A stretch of 53,646 nt of DNA from Phascolarctobacterium sp. (GTDB lineage: Bacteria > Bacillota > Negativicutes > Acidaminococcales > Acidaminococcaceae), in contig JAGAPX010000008.1 of the NCBI GenBank assembly GCA_017623055.1, positions 1 through 53,646 on the forward strand. Direction: 5' to 3'. The translations under genes were made by a program, and so were the position numbers. This document shows positions 8,643-18,867 of the stretch, in pieces; position 1 is the stretch's first letter; every line of letters starts with the position of its first letter. The notes beneath the pieces are model-generated. The model saw only the letters and a program-made list of their open reading frames with translations, was not told the origin of the DNA and searched no databases.

Positions 8643-10352
8643 TTATAATTTTGCCAGCATTTCTTTGATGCTTGCTACATAATCGCCTTCAACGGGAAGC
8701 ATTGTAACTTCGCCAGTTCTGCGTGCTTTAACTTCAATGTTGCCTTCTGCCAAAGTTTTGGGACCAACAACTACGCGCAAGGGATAACCAATAAGGTCAG
8801 CGTCTTTAAATTTAACACCGGGGCGTTCGTTGCGGTCGTCAATAACTGCTTCAACGCCAGCTTTTTTCAAAGTTTCGTAGATTTCTTCTGCTTTTGCAGT
8901 GGAAGCTTCGTCTTTGGTGTTTACAGGAACAACCAACACTTCGTAAGGAGCAATGGCAACAGGCCAAATCATGCCGTCTTTGTCATTGTTTTGTTCAATG
9001 CAAGCAGCCATGGTACGGCTTACGCCGATGCCGTAGCAGCCCATAACCATAGGATTTTCCTTGCCATTTTCGTCCAAGAAAGTGCAGTTCATAGCAGCGC
9101 TGTATTTGGTGAACAGTTTAAATACTTGACCAACTTCGATGCCACGAGCTTTTGCAACTTTACCACCGCAGTGGGGGCAGGGGTCGCCTTCTTGAATCAA
9201 GCGGATATCAGCAACAAAGGTCGGAGTGAAGTCGCGACCGGGGTTTACGTTAACAAGATGGTAGCCTTCTTTATTAGCGCCACAGCAGAAATTATGCATT
9301 TGCATTACGCTGTGGTCAACAACTACCATAACTTTTTCAGGATCAATACCTACAGGACCCATGTAGCCGCCGCAAGTGCCAGCTTCTACCAGCATGCTTT
9401 CATCAGCCATTTCTACTTCCAGCACGCCACAGGTATTGATCACTTTAACTTCGTTTACTTCGTGGTCACCACGAACGAAGCAAAGAATCAAGCCTTTTTC
9501 AGATTTGTAAGCTACTGCTTTTGCAGATTTTTCTACAGGCAAATTGAGGAATGCGCATACGTCAGCAATGGTTTTGCAGTTAGGAGTTTCTACTTCTGCT
9601 TTTTCCAGCATAGCTTCGTCAGCAGCTTCGATTACGTGCATTTCTGCTTTTTCTACGTTTGCTGCATAGTCACATTGGGTGCAGTAAACGATTTCTGCTT
9701 CACCACTTTCAGCGATTACCATAAATTCATGGCTACCGCTGCCACCGATAGCACCGCTATCAGCTTCTACAGGACGGAAGGTCAAACCGCAACGGTTGAA
9801 TACGTTAGTGTAAGCATCATACATAGCTTTGTAGGATACGTCCAAGCCAGCTTCGTCACGATCAAAGGAATAAGCGTCTTTCATGATGAAGTCACGGCTA
9901 CGCATCAAACCGAAGCGAGGACGACGTTCATCACGGAATTTATCTTGAATTTGGTAAACGTTCATAGGAAGTTGACGGTAGGAACGCACGTCACCTTTAA
10001 TCAAGGTGGTTACCATTTCTTCGTGGGTAGGTCCAAGGCAGTATTCACGGTTATGACGGTCTTTCAGACGAATCATTTCTGCACCGTAAGCGCCCCAACG
10101 ACCACTTTCTTGCCAAATTTCAGCAGGTTGCATGATGGGCATCATAATTTCTTGTGCACCAGCAGCATCCATTTCTTCACGAACGATGTTTTCAATTTTT
10201 TTCAATACGCGCCAAGCCAAAGGCAGGTAGCTGTACATACCGTTGGTGGATTTACGCATGAAACCAGCGCGCAATAATAATTGGTGGCTAACTACTTCTG
10301 CTTCAGCAGGAACCTCACGCAGGGTGGGTGCAAACATTTTAGAAACTCTCAT
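8643..10352 (-). CDS. proS: Prolyl-tRNA synthetase, bacterial type
   Basis: This class II aminoacyl-tRNA synthetase charges tRNA-Pro. Motif 2/3 regions ([30 protein letters not shown]) are present. The YbaK-like editing insertion typical of bacterial ProRS covers about residues 225-400 ([15 protein letters not shown]), and a C-terminal anticodon-binding domain follows ([10 protein letters not shown] onward). The 569-residue length is normal. Its ATG overlaps the stop of ispG by four bases (ATGA), so translation is coupled. Two tRNA-Pro genes, TGG and CGG, are in this same window. Confidence 0.97.
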   Translation of the reverse strand: MRVSKMFAPTLREVPAEAEVVSHQLLLRAGFMRKSTNGMYSYLPLAWRVLKKIENIVREEMDAAGAQEIMMPIMQPAEIWQESGRWGAYGAEMIRLKDRHNREYCLGPTHEEMVTTLIKGDVRSYRQLPMNVYQIQDKFRDERRPRFGLMRSRDFIMKDAYSFDRDEAGLDVSYKAMYDAYTNVFNRCGLTFRPVEADSGAIGGSGSHEFMVIAESGEAEIVYCTQCDYAANVEKAEMHVIEAADEAMLEKAEVETPNCKTIADVCAFLNLPVEKSAKAVAYKSEKGLILCFVRGDHEVNEVKVINTCGVLEVEMADESMLVEAGTCGGYMGPVGIDPEKVMVVVDHSVMQMHNFCCGANKEGYHLVNVNPGRDFTPTFVADIRLIQEGDPCPHCGGKVAKARGIEVGQVFKLFTKYSAAMNCTFLDENGKENPMVMGCYGIGVSRTMAACIEQNNDKDGMIWPVAIAPYEVLVVPVNTKDEASTAKAEEIYETLKKAGVEAVIDDRNERPGVKFKDADLIGYPLRVVVGPKTLAEGNIEVKARRTGEVTMLPVEGDYVASIKEMLAKL

Positions 10353-11425
10353 TTATGTGATACCTTCCTCTCAAGTAAAATTTTATCAATTTCAGCAAAC
10401 AACTCATCAATAATATCAGCTTCTGCTACTTTTTTCAAGACTTCCCCTTTACGGAAAATCAAGCCTTCGTTTATACCGCCAGCAATGCCAACGTCAGCTT
10501 CTCTTGCTTCACCGGGGCCATTTACCACACAGCCCATAACAGCTACGGTAATCGGCTCTGTGATTTCTGCCAAGCGACGCTCAACCTCAAGGGCAAGCTT
10601 TTCCAAATTGATTTGGGTACGACCGCAGGTAGGACAGGAAATTAAGGTTGGACCATACTCACGCAAGCCCAAGGATTTCAAAATTTCAAAGCCAACCTTT
10701 ACCTCACGCACCGGGTCACCGGTCAAGGATACGCGAATGGTATCGCCAATACCTTCTGCCAGCAAAGTGCCAATGCCAACTGCGGATTTAATAATGCCAC
10801 TGTTCACAGTACCAGCTTCCGTAATACCTACGTGCAAGGGGTAATCGCACTGACTCGCCATTAAGCGGTATGCCGCCAAGGTCAAGGGTACGTCGTGTGC
10901 CTTTAAGGAAATCTTAATATTTTTGTAGTCCATCTCTTCCAAGATACGGATGTGGCGCCAAGCAGCTTCCACCAGCGCTTCCGGAGTGGGATGACCATAT
11001 TTTTCCAGCAAGTCCTTAGGTAAGGAACCTGCATTAACACCAATACGAATGGGAATGTTACGTTTTTTAGCAGCTTCTACTACAGCAGCTACCCTATCGT
11101 TACCGCCGATGTTACCCGGGTTCAGGCGCAAGCCGTCAACTCCGGCTTCGATAGCAGCAAGGGCAAGCTTATAGTCAAAGTGAATATCTGCGATTACAGG
11201 AATAGGACTTTCTTTAACGATGGTTTTAAGTCCTTCCGCAGCAGCCATGTCGGGAACGGCGCAGCGAACAATGTCACAGCCTGCTTCTGCAAGTCTATTG
11301 ATTTGCTCTAAGGTTGCCACAGGGTCGCTTGTCTTGGTATTGGTCATGGACTGCACTGCGATTGGCGCACCGCCGCCCACCTTTACTTTACCAACTTCCA
11401 GTTGACGAGTTAATCTGCGTTCCAT
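10349..11425 (-). CDS. ispG: 4-hydroxy-3-methylbut-2-enyl diphosphate synthase
   Basis: This is the penultimate enzyme of the MEP isoprenoid pathway, a [4Fe-4S] reductive dehydratase that turns MEcPP into HMBPP. The TIM-barrel part contains VQSMTNT and GLRLNPGN. The C-terminal iron-sulfur domain has CPTCGRTQ and [10 protein letters not shown], supplying three cluster cysteines. The 358-residue length fits the short bacterial form. It lies 13 bp downstream of rseP and overlaps proS. It needs an external ferredoxin or flavodoxin; a ferredoxin gene lies about 4 kb upstream in the same gene string. Confidence 0.97.
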   Translation of the reverse strand: MERRLTRQLEVGKVKVGGGAPIAVQSMTNTKTSDPVATLEQINRLAEAGCDIVRCAVPDMAAAEGLKTIVKESPIPVIADIHFDYKLALAAIEAGVDGLRLNPGNIGGNDRVAAVVEAAKKRNIPIRIGVNAGSLPKDLLEKYGHPTPEALVEAAWRHIRILEEMDYKNIKISLKAHDVPLTLAAYRLMASQCDYPLHVGITEAGTVNSGIIKSAVGIGTLLAEGIGDTIRVSLTGDPVREVKVGFEILKSLGLREYGPTLISCPTCGRTQINLEKLALEVERRLAEITEPITVAVMGCVVNGPGEAREADVGIAGGINEGLIFRKGEVLKKVAEADIIDELFAEIDKILLERKVSHK

Positions 11426-11438
11426 TATCAGTCACCTC

Positions 11439-12455
11439 TCAACGAGTTATATCTTTAAATGTAGAAAAAATTGTGATTGCTAATATTATAGCAATGCCAA
11501 TGGTCTGAATATTGTGCATCGCCTTTGCTCCCAAAGGTTTGCCACGCAAGCCTTCGTAAAGGAGCAGGATAAAATGACCGCCATCAAGTGCGGGCAATGG
11601 TAACAGGTTAATTACACCCAAGTTAATGCTCAAGAAGGCAACAAAGTTCAGTAAGGGAAGCAAGCCTTCCGCCGCAACCTCGCCTGCCATTTGGGCAACG
11701 CCAATGGGACCACTCACTTCCGCAGAAGCCTTACCTGTAATAATTCTTTGCAAACCTTCCACCATCAAGCCAATTACCTTTTGAGTAGAGGTAAAGCCCA
11801 ATTTAATGGAATCCACCACACCCAAACGCTCCTTGGTAAATTTAGGAGAAATACCAATCAAGGGACGTCCCAATTCTTCATTATACTCGGGGAACATTTT
11901 GTATGTATGCACGGCGCCGTCACGTTCCGCAGTAAGAGTAACCTCTTTAGTACCGTTTTCGCATAAGGTTACTACTACATCGTCCCAAGTGTGCATGGGT
12001 GCGCCGTTAATAGTCAAAATTTTATCGCCAACCTCTAAGCCTGCATTGTAAGCAGCCTTGTTTTCTACAACAATGCCTAAGATTGGTTTATCGATGGGCT
12101 TTTCAATACCGTCAATCATAAAAATGCCGGAAAACAAAATTACAGGCAGAATAAAGTTCATCAAAGAGCCTGCCAAAATTACCAGCATTCTTGCCGGAAT
12201 GGATTTAGCCTTGAAGCCATTAGGATCCCATGGGTCTTCCGGATCCATTCCCGCAATTTTGTTATAACCGCCCAAGGGAATTACCCTCAAGCTATATAAT
12301 GTATCGCCATCTTTTTGTTGGTAAATGTTAGGACCAAAGCCAATGGCAAATTCTTCTACCTTCATTCCGGTCATCTTCGCCGTAATGAAGTGCCCCAGCT
12401 CGTGAACCGTAACAAGCACGCCAAACACAAAGATAGCAGCTAAAATTGTCAGCAA
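11439..12455 (-). CDS. rseP: Site-2 intramembrane metalloprotease
   Basis: An M50 zinc protease that cleaves membrane substrates such as anti-sigma factors. The zinc motif VHELGHF is in the first membrane segment, a PDZ domain lies near 105-190 (LGIVVENKAAYNAGLEVGDKI), and the second metal motif ALDGGH is near the C-terminus. The frame opens at a TTG at 12479, but the codons Arg-Arg just before the TTG at 12455 are AGGAGG, a perfect ribosome binding site seven bases upstream. I therefore start at TTG 12455 (338 residues). The site overlaps the stop of dxr, so the genes are tightly coupled. Confidence 0.94.
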   Translation of the reverse strand: MLTILAAIFVFGVLVTVHELGHFITAKMTGMKVEEFAIGFGPNIYQQKDGDTLYSLRVIPLGGYNKIAGMDPEDPWDPNGFKAKSIPARMLVILAGSLMNFILPVILFSGIFMIDGIEKPIDKPILGIVVENKAAYNAGLEVGDKILTINGAPMHTWDDVVVTLCENGTKEVTLTAERDGAVHTYKMFPEYNEELGRPLIGISPKFTKERLGVVDSIKLGFTSTQKVIGLMVEGLQRIITGKASAEVSGPIGVAQMAGEVAAEGLLPLLNFVAFLSINLGVINLLPLPALDGGHFILLLYEGLRGKPLGAKAMHNIQTIGIAIILAITIFSTFKDITR

Positions 12456-12465
12456 TTTTTGCCTC

Positions 12466-13617
12466 CTATAAATTTGCAATTATAGATTGCGCAGCAGCAC
12501 GCGCTTCTGCATCTGCACGTTCAATGTCTTCAATGCAGGGAGCAGCAATATTCTTGTGCAAGCTAGCAACCTTTTCAGTAATGTAGGGAATATCTAAATA
12601 TTTAATCTTATCGTCTAAGAATGCGTACACCGCTTCTTCGTTGGCAGCGTTAAATACGCAAGGCAAGGTTCCCCCTGCTTTACCGCAGTCAATGGCAATA
12701 CGCAAGGAAGGGAAAGCTTCCATGTCAGGCGCTTCAAAGGTTAAGGTACCAGCCTTGATTAAATCCAGCTGGTCAAACGCCTTATGATAACGGCAGGGAT
12801 AGCTTAACGCATATTGAATGGGCAGACGCATATCAGGCTCGCCAAGTTGAGCGATTACGCTACCATCACAGAACTCTACTAAAGAATGAATAATGCTTTG
12901 AGGATGCACTACCACGTCAATTTTTTCGTAGGGCATATTAAAAAGCCAATGAGCTTCGATAACTTCCAAGCCCTTATTAGCCAAGGTGGAAGAATCTACA
13001 GTAATCTTCTTGCCCATACTCCAATTGGGGTGGTTCAAGCACTGAGCGAGGGTAACGCTTTCCAGCTCGCTACGCTTCTTGCCACGGAAAGGTCCACCGC
13101 TTGCAGTAATGAGAAGGCGTTTTACTTCGTCCTCTTTACCGCCTTGCAACGCTTGGAAAATTGCGCTATGCTCGCTATCCACAGGGGTAAGGCTTACGTT
13201 ATTTTTAGCAACAGCTTCCATAACCAAGCTACCTGCTGCCACCAAGGTTTCTTTATTGGCAAGAGCAATATTCTTACCGCAGTTAATAGCAGCCATGGTA
13301 GGACGCAAGCCAGCATAACCAACCATAGAAGCAAGGACTGTATCTACCTCGCTGTAAGTTGCCGCAGCCAAAAGACCTTCTTCGCCGGCAAGGATTTCAG
13401 TTTTGCCGTGATAACGTGCTTTAAGACGGGCAGCTGCTTCCTTATCGGAAAGTACTGCAAAATCTGGCTCAAAGGCACGGATTTGTTCTTCTATAACTGT
13501 GTCGCTGGTATGTGCAGCCAACACACGAATTTTCATTTTGTCGGGATTAGCAGCAGCAACCTCCAAGGTTTGCTTGCCAATGGAGCCTGTGCTACCAAGT
13601 AAAGAGATATTCTTCAT
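12466..13617 (-). CDS. dxr: 1-deoxy-D-xylulose 5-phosphate reductoisomerase
   Basis: First committed enzyme of the MEP pathway, converting DXP to MEP with NADPH. The NADPH motif LGSTGSIGKQTLE is at residues 7-19. Substrate and metal residues lie in VDSEHSAIFQ (about 148) and ASGGPFRG, with NHPNWSMGKKITVDSSTL following. The 383-residue length is normal. It sits between cdsA (10 bp) and rseP, the arrangement found across many bacteria. Confidence 0.97.
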   Translation of the reverse strand: MKNISLLGSTGSIGKQTLEVAAANPDKMKIRVLAAHTSDTVIEEQIRAFEPDFAVLSDKEAAARLKARYHGKTEILAGEEGLLAAATYSEVDTVLASMVGYAGLRPTMAAINCGKNIALANKETLVAAGSLVMEAVAKNNVSLTPVDSEHSAIFQALQGGKEDEVKRLLITASGGPFRGKKRSELESVTLAQCLNHPNWSMGKKITVDSSTLANKGLEVIEAHWLFNMPYEKIDVVVHPQSIIHSLVEFCDGSVIAQLGEPDMRLPIQYALSYPCRYHKAFDQLDLIKAGTLTFEAPDMEAFPSLRIAIDCGKAGGTLPCVFNAANEEAVYAFLDDKIKYLDIPYITEKVASLHKNIAAPCIEDIERADAEARAAAQSIIANL

Positions 13618-13627
13618 TTATATCACC

Positions 13628-14491
13628 TTAGAACAAAGTAAAAATCAGGAACAGATAATAGGTAACGGGTGCGGTAAAGAGCAGGCTATCGAAACGGTCA
13701 AGCACACCACCGTGACCAGGGAACAATTTGCCGGAATCCTTCACGTCAAAGGAACGTTTCAAAATGGATTCTACCAAGTCGCCTACAGGAGCGAAGAAGG
13801 CAATTGCCAAACCCAGCACTACACCTTGCCACAGAGGAATACCCATACAAACAATGCTAATTGCCAAAACTACGAGGAAGCAGCCAACGAAACCGCCCAC
13901 TGCACCTTCAAAGGTTTTCTTAGGGCTAACACTGCAGAAAGGAGTCTTGCCAAAGAAATAACCTACAAAATATGCGAAAATATCGCTTGCCCAAGTACCG
14001 ATGAGCACCATCCACAGAGCAAGCTCGCCAAAGTGGAACACTCTAAATCCTAAATCAATGTGAGGGCTAAGGTACAGGGAGCGCAGTAAAATTACGTGAG
14101 CAAAAAGCACACCGCAGTAAATCAAGCCCCACATGGAAAGAGCAGTATTGCTTGCCCAATCCTTGTCGCCACATTGGCAATGACGCACCAAGCCTTCGAT
14201 AGCGTTAAAGATAAAGAACAGGGCTGTAAACATAGCCATAAACGCCATAACGAAAAGCTCTTCAATTTCTGCGTGGTAGGCAAAGGCTGCGAAGCCACTA
14301 ACCAAAAGGCTTCCCAAGCCGGAGGTAAGGTAGTACACATTCTTACCCTTTGCCGCAGCAATTTGATGATATTCGTACCAGCCAATGGCACTTAAAATAA
14401 AAACTGCTAAAGAAAATACCCAACCACCGGTTGTGATGATGCCAATGGCAGCAACTGCGCCAATAGCACCTGTGATAATACGTGTTAACAT
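13628..14491 (-). CDS. cdsA: Phosphatidate cytidylyltransferase
   Basis: This membrane enzyme makes CDP-diacylglycerol from phosphatidate and CTP for phospholipid synthesis. About eight hydrophobic segments are seen. The C-terminal family signature is complete: S-ILKRSFDVKDSGKLFPGHGG-VLDR with the downstream Asp. The 287-residue length is typical. It lies 14 bp after uppS and 10 bp before dxr. Confidence 0.96.
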   Translation of the reverse strand: MLTRIITGAIGAVAAIGIITTGGWVFSLAVFILSAIGWYEYHQIAAAKGKNVYYLTSGLGSLLVSGFAAFAYHAEIEELFVMAFMAMFTALFFIFNAIEGLVRHCQCGDKDWASNTALSMWGLIYCGVLFAHVILLRSLYLSPHIDLGFRVFHFGELALWMVLIGTWASDIFAYFVGYFFGKTPFCSVSPKKTFEGAVGGFVGCFLVVLAISIVCMGIPLWQGVVLGLAIAFFAPVGDLVESILKRSFDVKDSGKLFPGHGGVLDRFDSLLFTAPVTYYLFLIFTLF

Positions 14492-14505
14492 CTTTTTACA
14501 CCTGC

Positions 14506-15291
14506 TTATTTATTTACTAAGCCTCCAAAACGACGCTCACGACCTTGGTAAGCAGCAATGGCTTGCAGTAAATGCTCCGGTGAAAAATCAGGCCAGAACA
14601 CTTCCGTAGTCCAAATTTCCGCATAAGCAATTTGCCACAGCAAAAAGTTACTAATGCGTAAATCCCCACCCGGTCTAATGAGCAAGTCCGGTGCGGGCAG
14701 ACCCTTAGTATATAAATGACTTTCAAAAATATTATTAGTTATATCTGCTACGTTAAGCTTGCCAGCCTCAACCTCTGCCGCAATTTCCTTGACAGCATTT
14801 AAGATTTCCGCTTGACCGCCGTAGTTTATTGCCAAATTCAAAACAATACCGGTATTGTTCTTGGTAGCTTCAATGGCGTTATCCATTTTTTGCTTAACAA
14901 TTTCCGGCAACCCTTCACGAGAACCCAAGAAACGTACTTGCACATTGTTCTCGTTAAATTCTTCAATCTCACTGGTCAAATAACGGGACAGCAGCTCCAT
15001 AATGAAATTTACTTCGGTTACGGGTCGCTTCCAGTTTTCAGTAGAAAAAGCATAGGCGCTGATAACCTTTACGCCCAGCTTGTCCGCTGCTCTCACAATG
15101 GTCTTTAAGGTTTCTGCACCGGCTTGATGACCAAAGGTGCGCACCTTACCCTGAGCCTTTGCCCAACGTCCATTGCCGTCCATAATAATTGCAATATGTT
15201 TAGGGATATTGTTTAAATCTATATCTGTTAAATCCCAAGCAATCTCTGCTTTGGGTGTAGTCTTTTTGGTTTGAAACAAGCCTTTAAACAT
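14506..15291 (-). CDS. uppS: Undecaprenyl diphosphate synthase
   Basis: A cis-prenyltransferase that makes the C55 lipid carrier for cell-wall synthesis. The catalytic IIMDGNGRWAK is at about residues 33-43, followed by GHQAG; SAYAFSTENWKRP and the C-terminal RPGGDLRISNFLLWQ-AYAE are the other conserved blocks. I use the ATG at 15291 (261 residues), which has AAAGG ten bases upstream. A TTG two codons earlier would leave only four bases. It heads the uppS-to-polC run. Confidence 0.96.
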   Translation of the reverse strand: MFKGLFQTKKTTPKAEIAWDLTDIDLNNIPKHIAIIMDGNGRWAKAQGKVRTFGHQAGAETLKTIVRAADKLGVKVISAYAFSTENWKRPVTEVNFIMELLSRYLTSEIEEFNENNVQVRFLGSREGLPEIVKQKMDNAIEATKNNTGIVLNLAINYGGQAEILNAVKEIAAEVEAGKLNVADITNNIFESHLYTKGLPAPDLLIRPGGDLRISNFLLWQIAYAEIWTTEVFWPDFSPEHLLQAIAAYQGRERRFGGLVNK

Positions 15292-15334
15292 AAGCAACCA
15301 GCCTTTCGCTAGAAATCATAAAAAATAAGAAATA

Positions 15335-15360
15335 GGCAAGCCCCCTTAGTGGAGGCCGCC
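15335..15360 (-). terminator. Probable terminator or attenuator after the ferredoxin gene
   Basis: On the minus strand, GCCTCC-ACTAA-GGGGGC forms a stem (15340-15356), followed by an AT-rich tract with a six-T run. It would separate pyrH-frr-fdx from uppS onward, at least in part. Confidence 0.5.
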
Positions 15361-15390
15361 TTTTAAGAAATTGGTATTCATTCGATGATA

Positions 15391-15555
15391 TTATTCGATT
15401 GCACCAACGGGACAAGCTGCTGCGCAAGCGCCGCATTCTACGCATTCTTCACCGATTTCATATTTACCGTCAACTTCGTTGATAGCACCAACGGGACAGG
15501 TAGCTGCACAAGTACCGCAACCTACGCAAGCTTCTTTATCAATTTTCAATGCCAT
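15391..15555 (-). CDS. 2[4Fe-4S] ferredoxin
   Basis: A 54-residue clostridial-type ferredoxin. Two CxxCxxCxxxCP cluster motifs are seen: [12 protein letters not shown] (10-21) and [12 protein letters not shown] (38-49), each followed by VGAI, giving the expected pseudo-twofold repeat. The start is the ATG at 15555, with AGGAGG about ten bases upstream. It is a low-potential electron carrier. Placed between frr and the isoprenoid cluster, it may serve IspG, which needs reduced ferredoxin, but it could equally serve the hydrogenase encoded 1.7 kb away. The cognate partner is inference. Confidence 0.97.
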   Translation of the reverse strand: MALKIDKEACVGCGTCAATCPVGAINEVDGKYEIGEECVECGACAAACPVGAIE

Positions 15556-15578
15556 GACCTTTGCACCTCCTCTCCACT

Positions 15579-15782
15579 TTATCTATACACGATGGTAAGA
15601 ACTAATTTATCATCAGGCAAAACTTGTTGCCTAACTACATATTTACGCACCTCTTTGCCCTCATAGTCAGCTTCACTTTCACGGGGAGGCAGCAGCACTT
15701 TAATTTCGTACTCTACCCCAGCCTCATTCAAGCGCTTCAACGCTTCTTCCAAAGGCAGTGCCAAAACGTTAGGAACCTGCAT
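15579..15782 (-). CDS. Single-PASTA-domain microprotein
   Basis: A 67-residue protein consisting of little more than one PASTA-like domain: [20 protein letters not shown] (3-22) matches the vPdv-G-s-eeA-k-L--aG pattern, and [19 protein letters not shown] (48-66) matches the closing strand pattern. PASTA domains normally sit outside the cell on Ser/Thr kinases or penicillin-binding proteins. This one has no signal peptide or membrane segment. Its ATG overlaps the frr stop (TGATG), so it is translationally coupled to ribosome recycling factor. Function unknown. Confidence 0.75.
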   Translation of the reverse strand: MQVPNVLALPLEEALKRLNEAGVEYEIKVLLPPRESEADYEGKEVRKYVVRQQVLPDDKLVLTIVYR

Positions 15783-16345
15783 CAGATTTCCATAACTTCT
15801 TTTTCTTTATTTGCAGCTACGCCGTCAATTTCTTTAATGATTTTGTCGGTAAGCTTTTGTACATCGTCAACGCCCTTTTTGGATTCGTCTTCGGTGATTT
15901 CTTTAGCTTTTTCAGCTTTTTTGATTGCATCGTTAGCGTCACGACGCAGGTTACGAACTACTACGCGGAATTCTTCTGCTTTTTTGTGAACCACTTTAAC
16001 CAATTCTTTACGACGGTCTTCGGTCAATTGGGGCAGGTTCAAGCGAATGCAAACGCCGTCGCTATTGGGGTTCAAACCCAAGTCAGATTTCATGATAGCT
16101 TTTTCAATAGCTTTAATCATGTTTCTTTCCCAAGGTTGGATAACAATCATACGAGGTTCCGGAACGGATACGCTTGCTACTTGGGTAACAGGAGTGGGTG
16201 CGCCATAGTAATCAACCATTACTTTTTCCAGCAAGGAAGGAGTTGCACGACCAGCACGCAGGCTTGCCAAGTCAACGCGCAATGCATCTACGGATTTATG
16301 CATTTTGCCTTCAGCATTAGTGATAATTTCTTTTACAGTTGCCAT
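15782..16345 (-). CDS. frr: Ribosome recycling factor
   Basis: It splits post-termination ribosomes together with EF-G. The 187 residues cover the usual RRF length. Conserved blocks: LRAGRATPSLLEKVMVDYYGAPTP (about 27-50), IQPWERNMIKAIEKAI, and LTEDRRKELVK. It lies 3 bp after pyrH, the standard order. Its stop overlaps the start of the PASTA microprotein. Confidence 0.97.
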   Translation of the reverse strand: MATVKEIITNAEGKMHKSVDALRVDLASLRAGRATPSLLEKVMVDYYGAPTPVTQVASVSVPEPRMIVIQPWERNMIKAIEKAIMKSDLGLNPNSDGVCIRLNLPQLTEDRRKELVKVVHKKAEEFRVVVRNLRRDANDAIKKAEKAKEITEDESKKGVDDVQKLTDKIIKEIDGVAANKEKEVMEI

Positions 16346-16348
16346 AAA

Positions 16349-17101
<753 letters not shown>

Positions 17102-17185
17102 TCATCCTATTTTAAGTTCTACATACTTCTAAAATTTCCTCTTTTTATTTTAGCACGATAATAAATTATTGAGAAAACTTTTCGT

Positions 17186-17227
17186 AAAAAAACAGGTACG
17201 AGTTTTTCAAACTCATACCTGTTTTTT
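17186..17227. terminator. Terminator downstream of the hydrogenase gene
   Basis: A 14-bp stem with one mismatch (ACAGGTACGAGTTT/AAACTCATACCTGT) with A and T runs on either side. It acts on the minus strand to end hydrogenase transcription before pyrH. Confidence 0.9.
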
Positions 17228-17269
17228 GCTACTTCACTAAAAACTTGTTAGAAGTGCCAGCTAAATCTT

Positions 17270-18790
17270 TTAAACTTCTTCAAAAAAGGATGCCGGTCTC
17301 TTACACAACGGGCACACATATTTTTCAGGCAGTGCTTCGCCTTCGTAGATGTAACCGCAAACTTTGCAACGGAATTGTTTTGTTGCAGGTTTTTCTTCTG
17401 CTTGCGGAGCAACATAGCCTTCACCGAGGTCTGCACTTCTATCGAAATACATAGTGTGCAACATTTGTTCCGCCAGTTCACACAAAGGCTCGCCGTAGAA
17501 TTCTTCATACAACTTTTTGATTTGCGGGTTTTCATGGCTCAAACGCAATTGCATAGCATCGTCACGTTTATACAAACCTTCAATACGTTTTTCACGGAGT
17601 GCATCGCCTTTGTATTCTTTATCCTTAGGTTGACCACCGCCACCAATGCAGCCACCGGGGCAAGTCATAACTTCTACAAAGTGATAATCTGCTTCACCAG
17701 CTTTAATCTTTTCAATAAGCTTACGAGCATTAGCAGTACCATAAACAACTGCTACTTTTACTTGCAAACCTTCAATATCCACAACAGCATCACGAATGCC
17801 ATCCATGCCACGTACAGGAGTCAAATCGTAAAGACTTGCAGGGACTTCTTTCTTAGTAATAAAAGCGTAAGCAGTACGCACTGCAGCCTCCATTACACCA
17901 CCAGTATTACCAAAAATTACGCCTGCACCACTTGCTTCGCCCATAAAGTCATCAAATTCTTCTTCCGGCAAATTAGCAAAGTCAATGTTTTCGTCTTTCG
18001 CAAGCATTGCCAGTTCGCGAGTGGTAATAACGTAATCCATATCGCGCATGCCTTCAATACCCAAGTATTTAGAAGCAGCGTTCATTTCGTCTCTGCGAAT
18101 TTCAAATTTTTTCGCAGTACAAGGAGTAAGTGCTACGTTAACAATCTTGGTAGGATCAATACCCATTTTTTTAGCGAAATAAGTTTTAATGGTAGGTCCT
18201 TGCATGCCGATGGGACTTTTAGCACTGGAAACATTTTCTTTCATTTCAGGATAGTAAGTTTCCATAAATTTCACCCATGCAGGACAGCAACTAGTAAATT
18301 GAGGCAACGGCTTGTTACCTTTCACGATACGTTCAATAAGCTCACTTGCTTCTTCCATAATTGTTAAGTCTGCAGAGAAGTTAGTATCCAAAACATAATC
18401 TACGCCCAACTTACGAAGCAGTGCTACCATTTTACCTTGTACAAAGCTACCGTCAGGCATACCAAATTCTTCACCTAAAGCAATACGTACGGAAGGAGAA
18501 GTACTTACGATAACAATTTTTTCCGGGTTGCGAATTTCTTCTGCAACTTGGTAAACTTCAAATTTTTCGGTGATGGAATCTACCGGGCAAACGTTAGCAC
18601 ATTGACCGCAGTGAATGCAAATAGGATTATCGTCAGTTTTTTCCAAGTCATAAGTTCCACACACACCAATATCATTGGTGCAAACAGTTTTGCAAGCACC
18701 ACATTTTATACATTTAAATTCTAAACGTTGGATGGACGGATTATTCGGAGAAATAGCTACACGGATATCAGTAAATTGATGGTTAGACAT
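17270..18790 (-). CDS. [FeFe]-hydrogenase with C-terminal rubredoxin domain
   Basis: Two [4Fe-4S] sites at the N-terminus use Cys27/30/33 with C37/C44 and CIHCGQCANVC (58-68). The H-cluster motifs are complete: TSCCPAW (about 167), TPCTAKKFE (about 225), and MTCPGGCIGGGGQP (about 395). The Ala in TSCCPAW resembles group-B enzymes rather than classic group-A TSCCPGW. A rubredoxin domain is fused at 473-506 (FRCKVCGYIYEG...YVCPLCKRP). The enzyme is soluble, with no signal. It probably evolves H2 from reduced ferredoxin or senses redox state; the rubredoxin may be a further electron port. Maturases HydEFG are not in the window. RBS AAGGGGGA; a weak promoter TTGCTG-18-TATAAT lies upstream. Confidence 0.95.
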   Translation of the reverse strand: MSNHQFTDIRVAISPNNPSIQRLEFKCIKCGACKTVCTNDIGVCGTYDLEKTDDNPICIHCGQCANVCPVDSITEKFEVYQVAEEIRNPEKIVIVSTSPSVRIALGEEFGMPDGSFVQGKMVALLRKLGVDYVLDTNFSADLTIMEEASELIERIVKGNKPLPQFTSCCPAWVKFMETYYPEMKENVSSAKSPIGMQGPTIKTYFAKKMGIDPTKIVNVALTPCTAKKFEIRRDEMNAASKYLGIEGMRDMDYVITTRELAMLAKDENIDFANLPEEEFDDFMGEASGAGVIFGNTGGVMEAAVRTAYAFITKKEVPASLYDLTPVRGMDGIRDAVVDIEGLQVKVAVVYGTANARKLIEKIKAGEADYHFVEVMTCPGGCIGGGGQPKDKEYKGDALREKRIEGLYKRDDAMQLRLSHENPQIKKLYEEFYGEPLCELAEQMLHTMYFDRSADLGEGYVAPQAEEKPATKQFRCKVCGYIYEGEALPEKYVCPLCKRPASFFEEV

Positions 18791-18867
18791 AAAGAAATCC
18801 CCCTTCTTGATTTATACAATAATTATAAATTAAGGAGAGGGAATTCAGCAAGATTTTTTATTAAAAA

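Noticed and set aside
8991-10277. 428-codon open frame on the plus strand opposite proS
   Set aside because: It is antisense to an unmistakable prolyl-tRNA synthetase, the product is compositionally odd (Phe/His/Asn-rich) and it has no ribosome binding site. It reflects codon bias in highly expressed genes that avoids TTA, CTA and TCA.
12456-12479. Upstream TTG start for rseP
   Set aside because: The added codons are themselves the AGGAGG ribosome binding site for the TTG at 12455.
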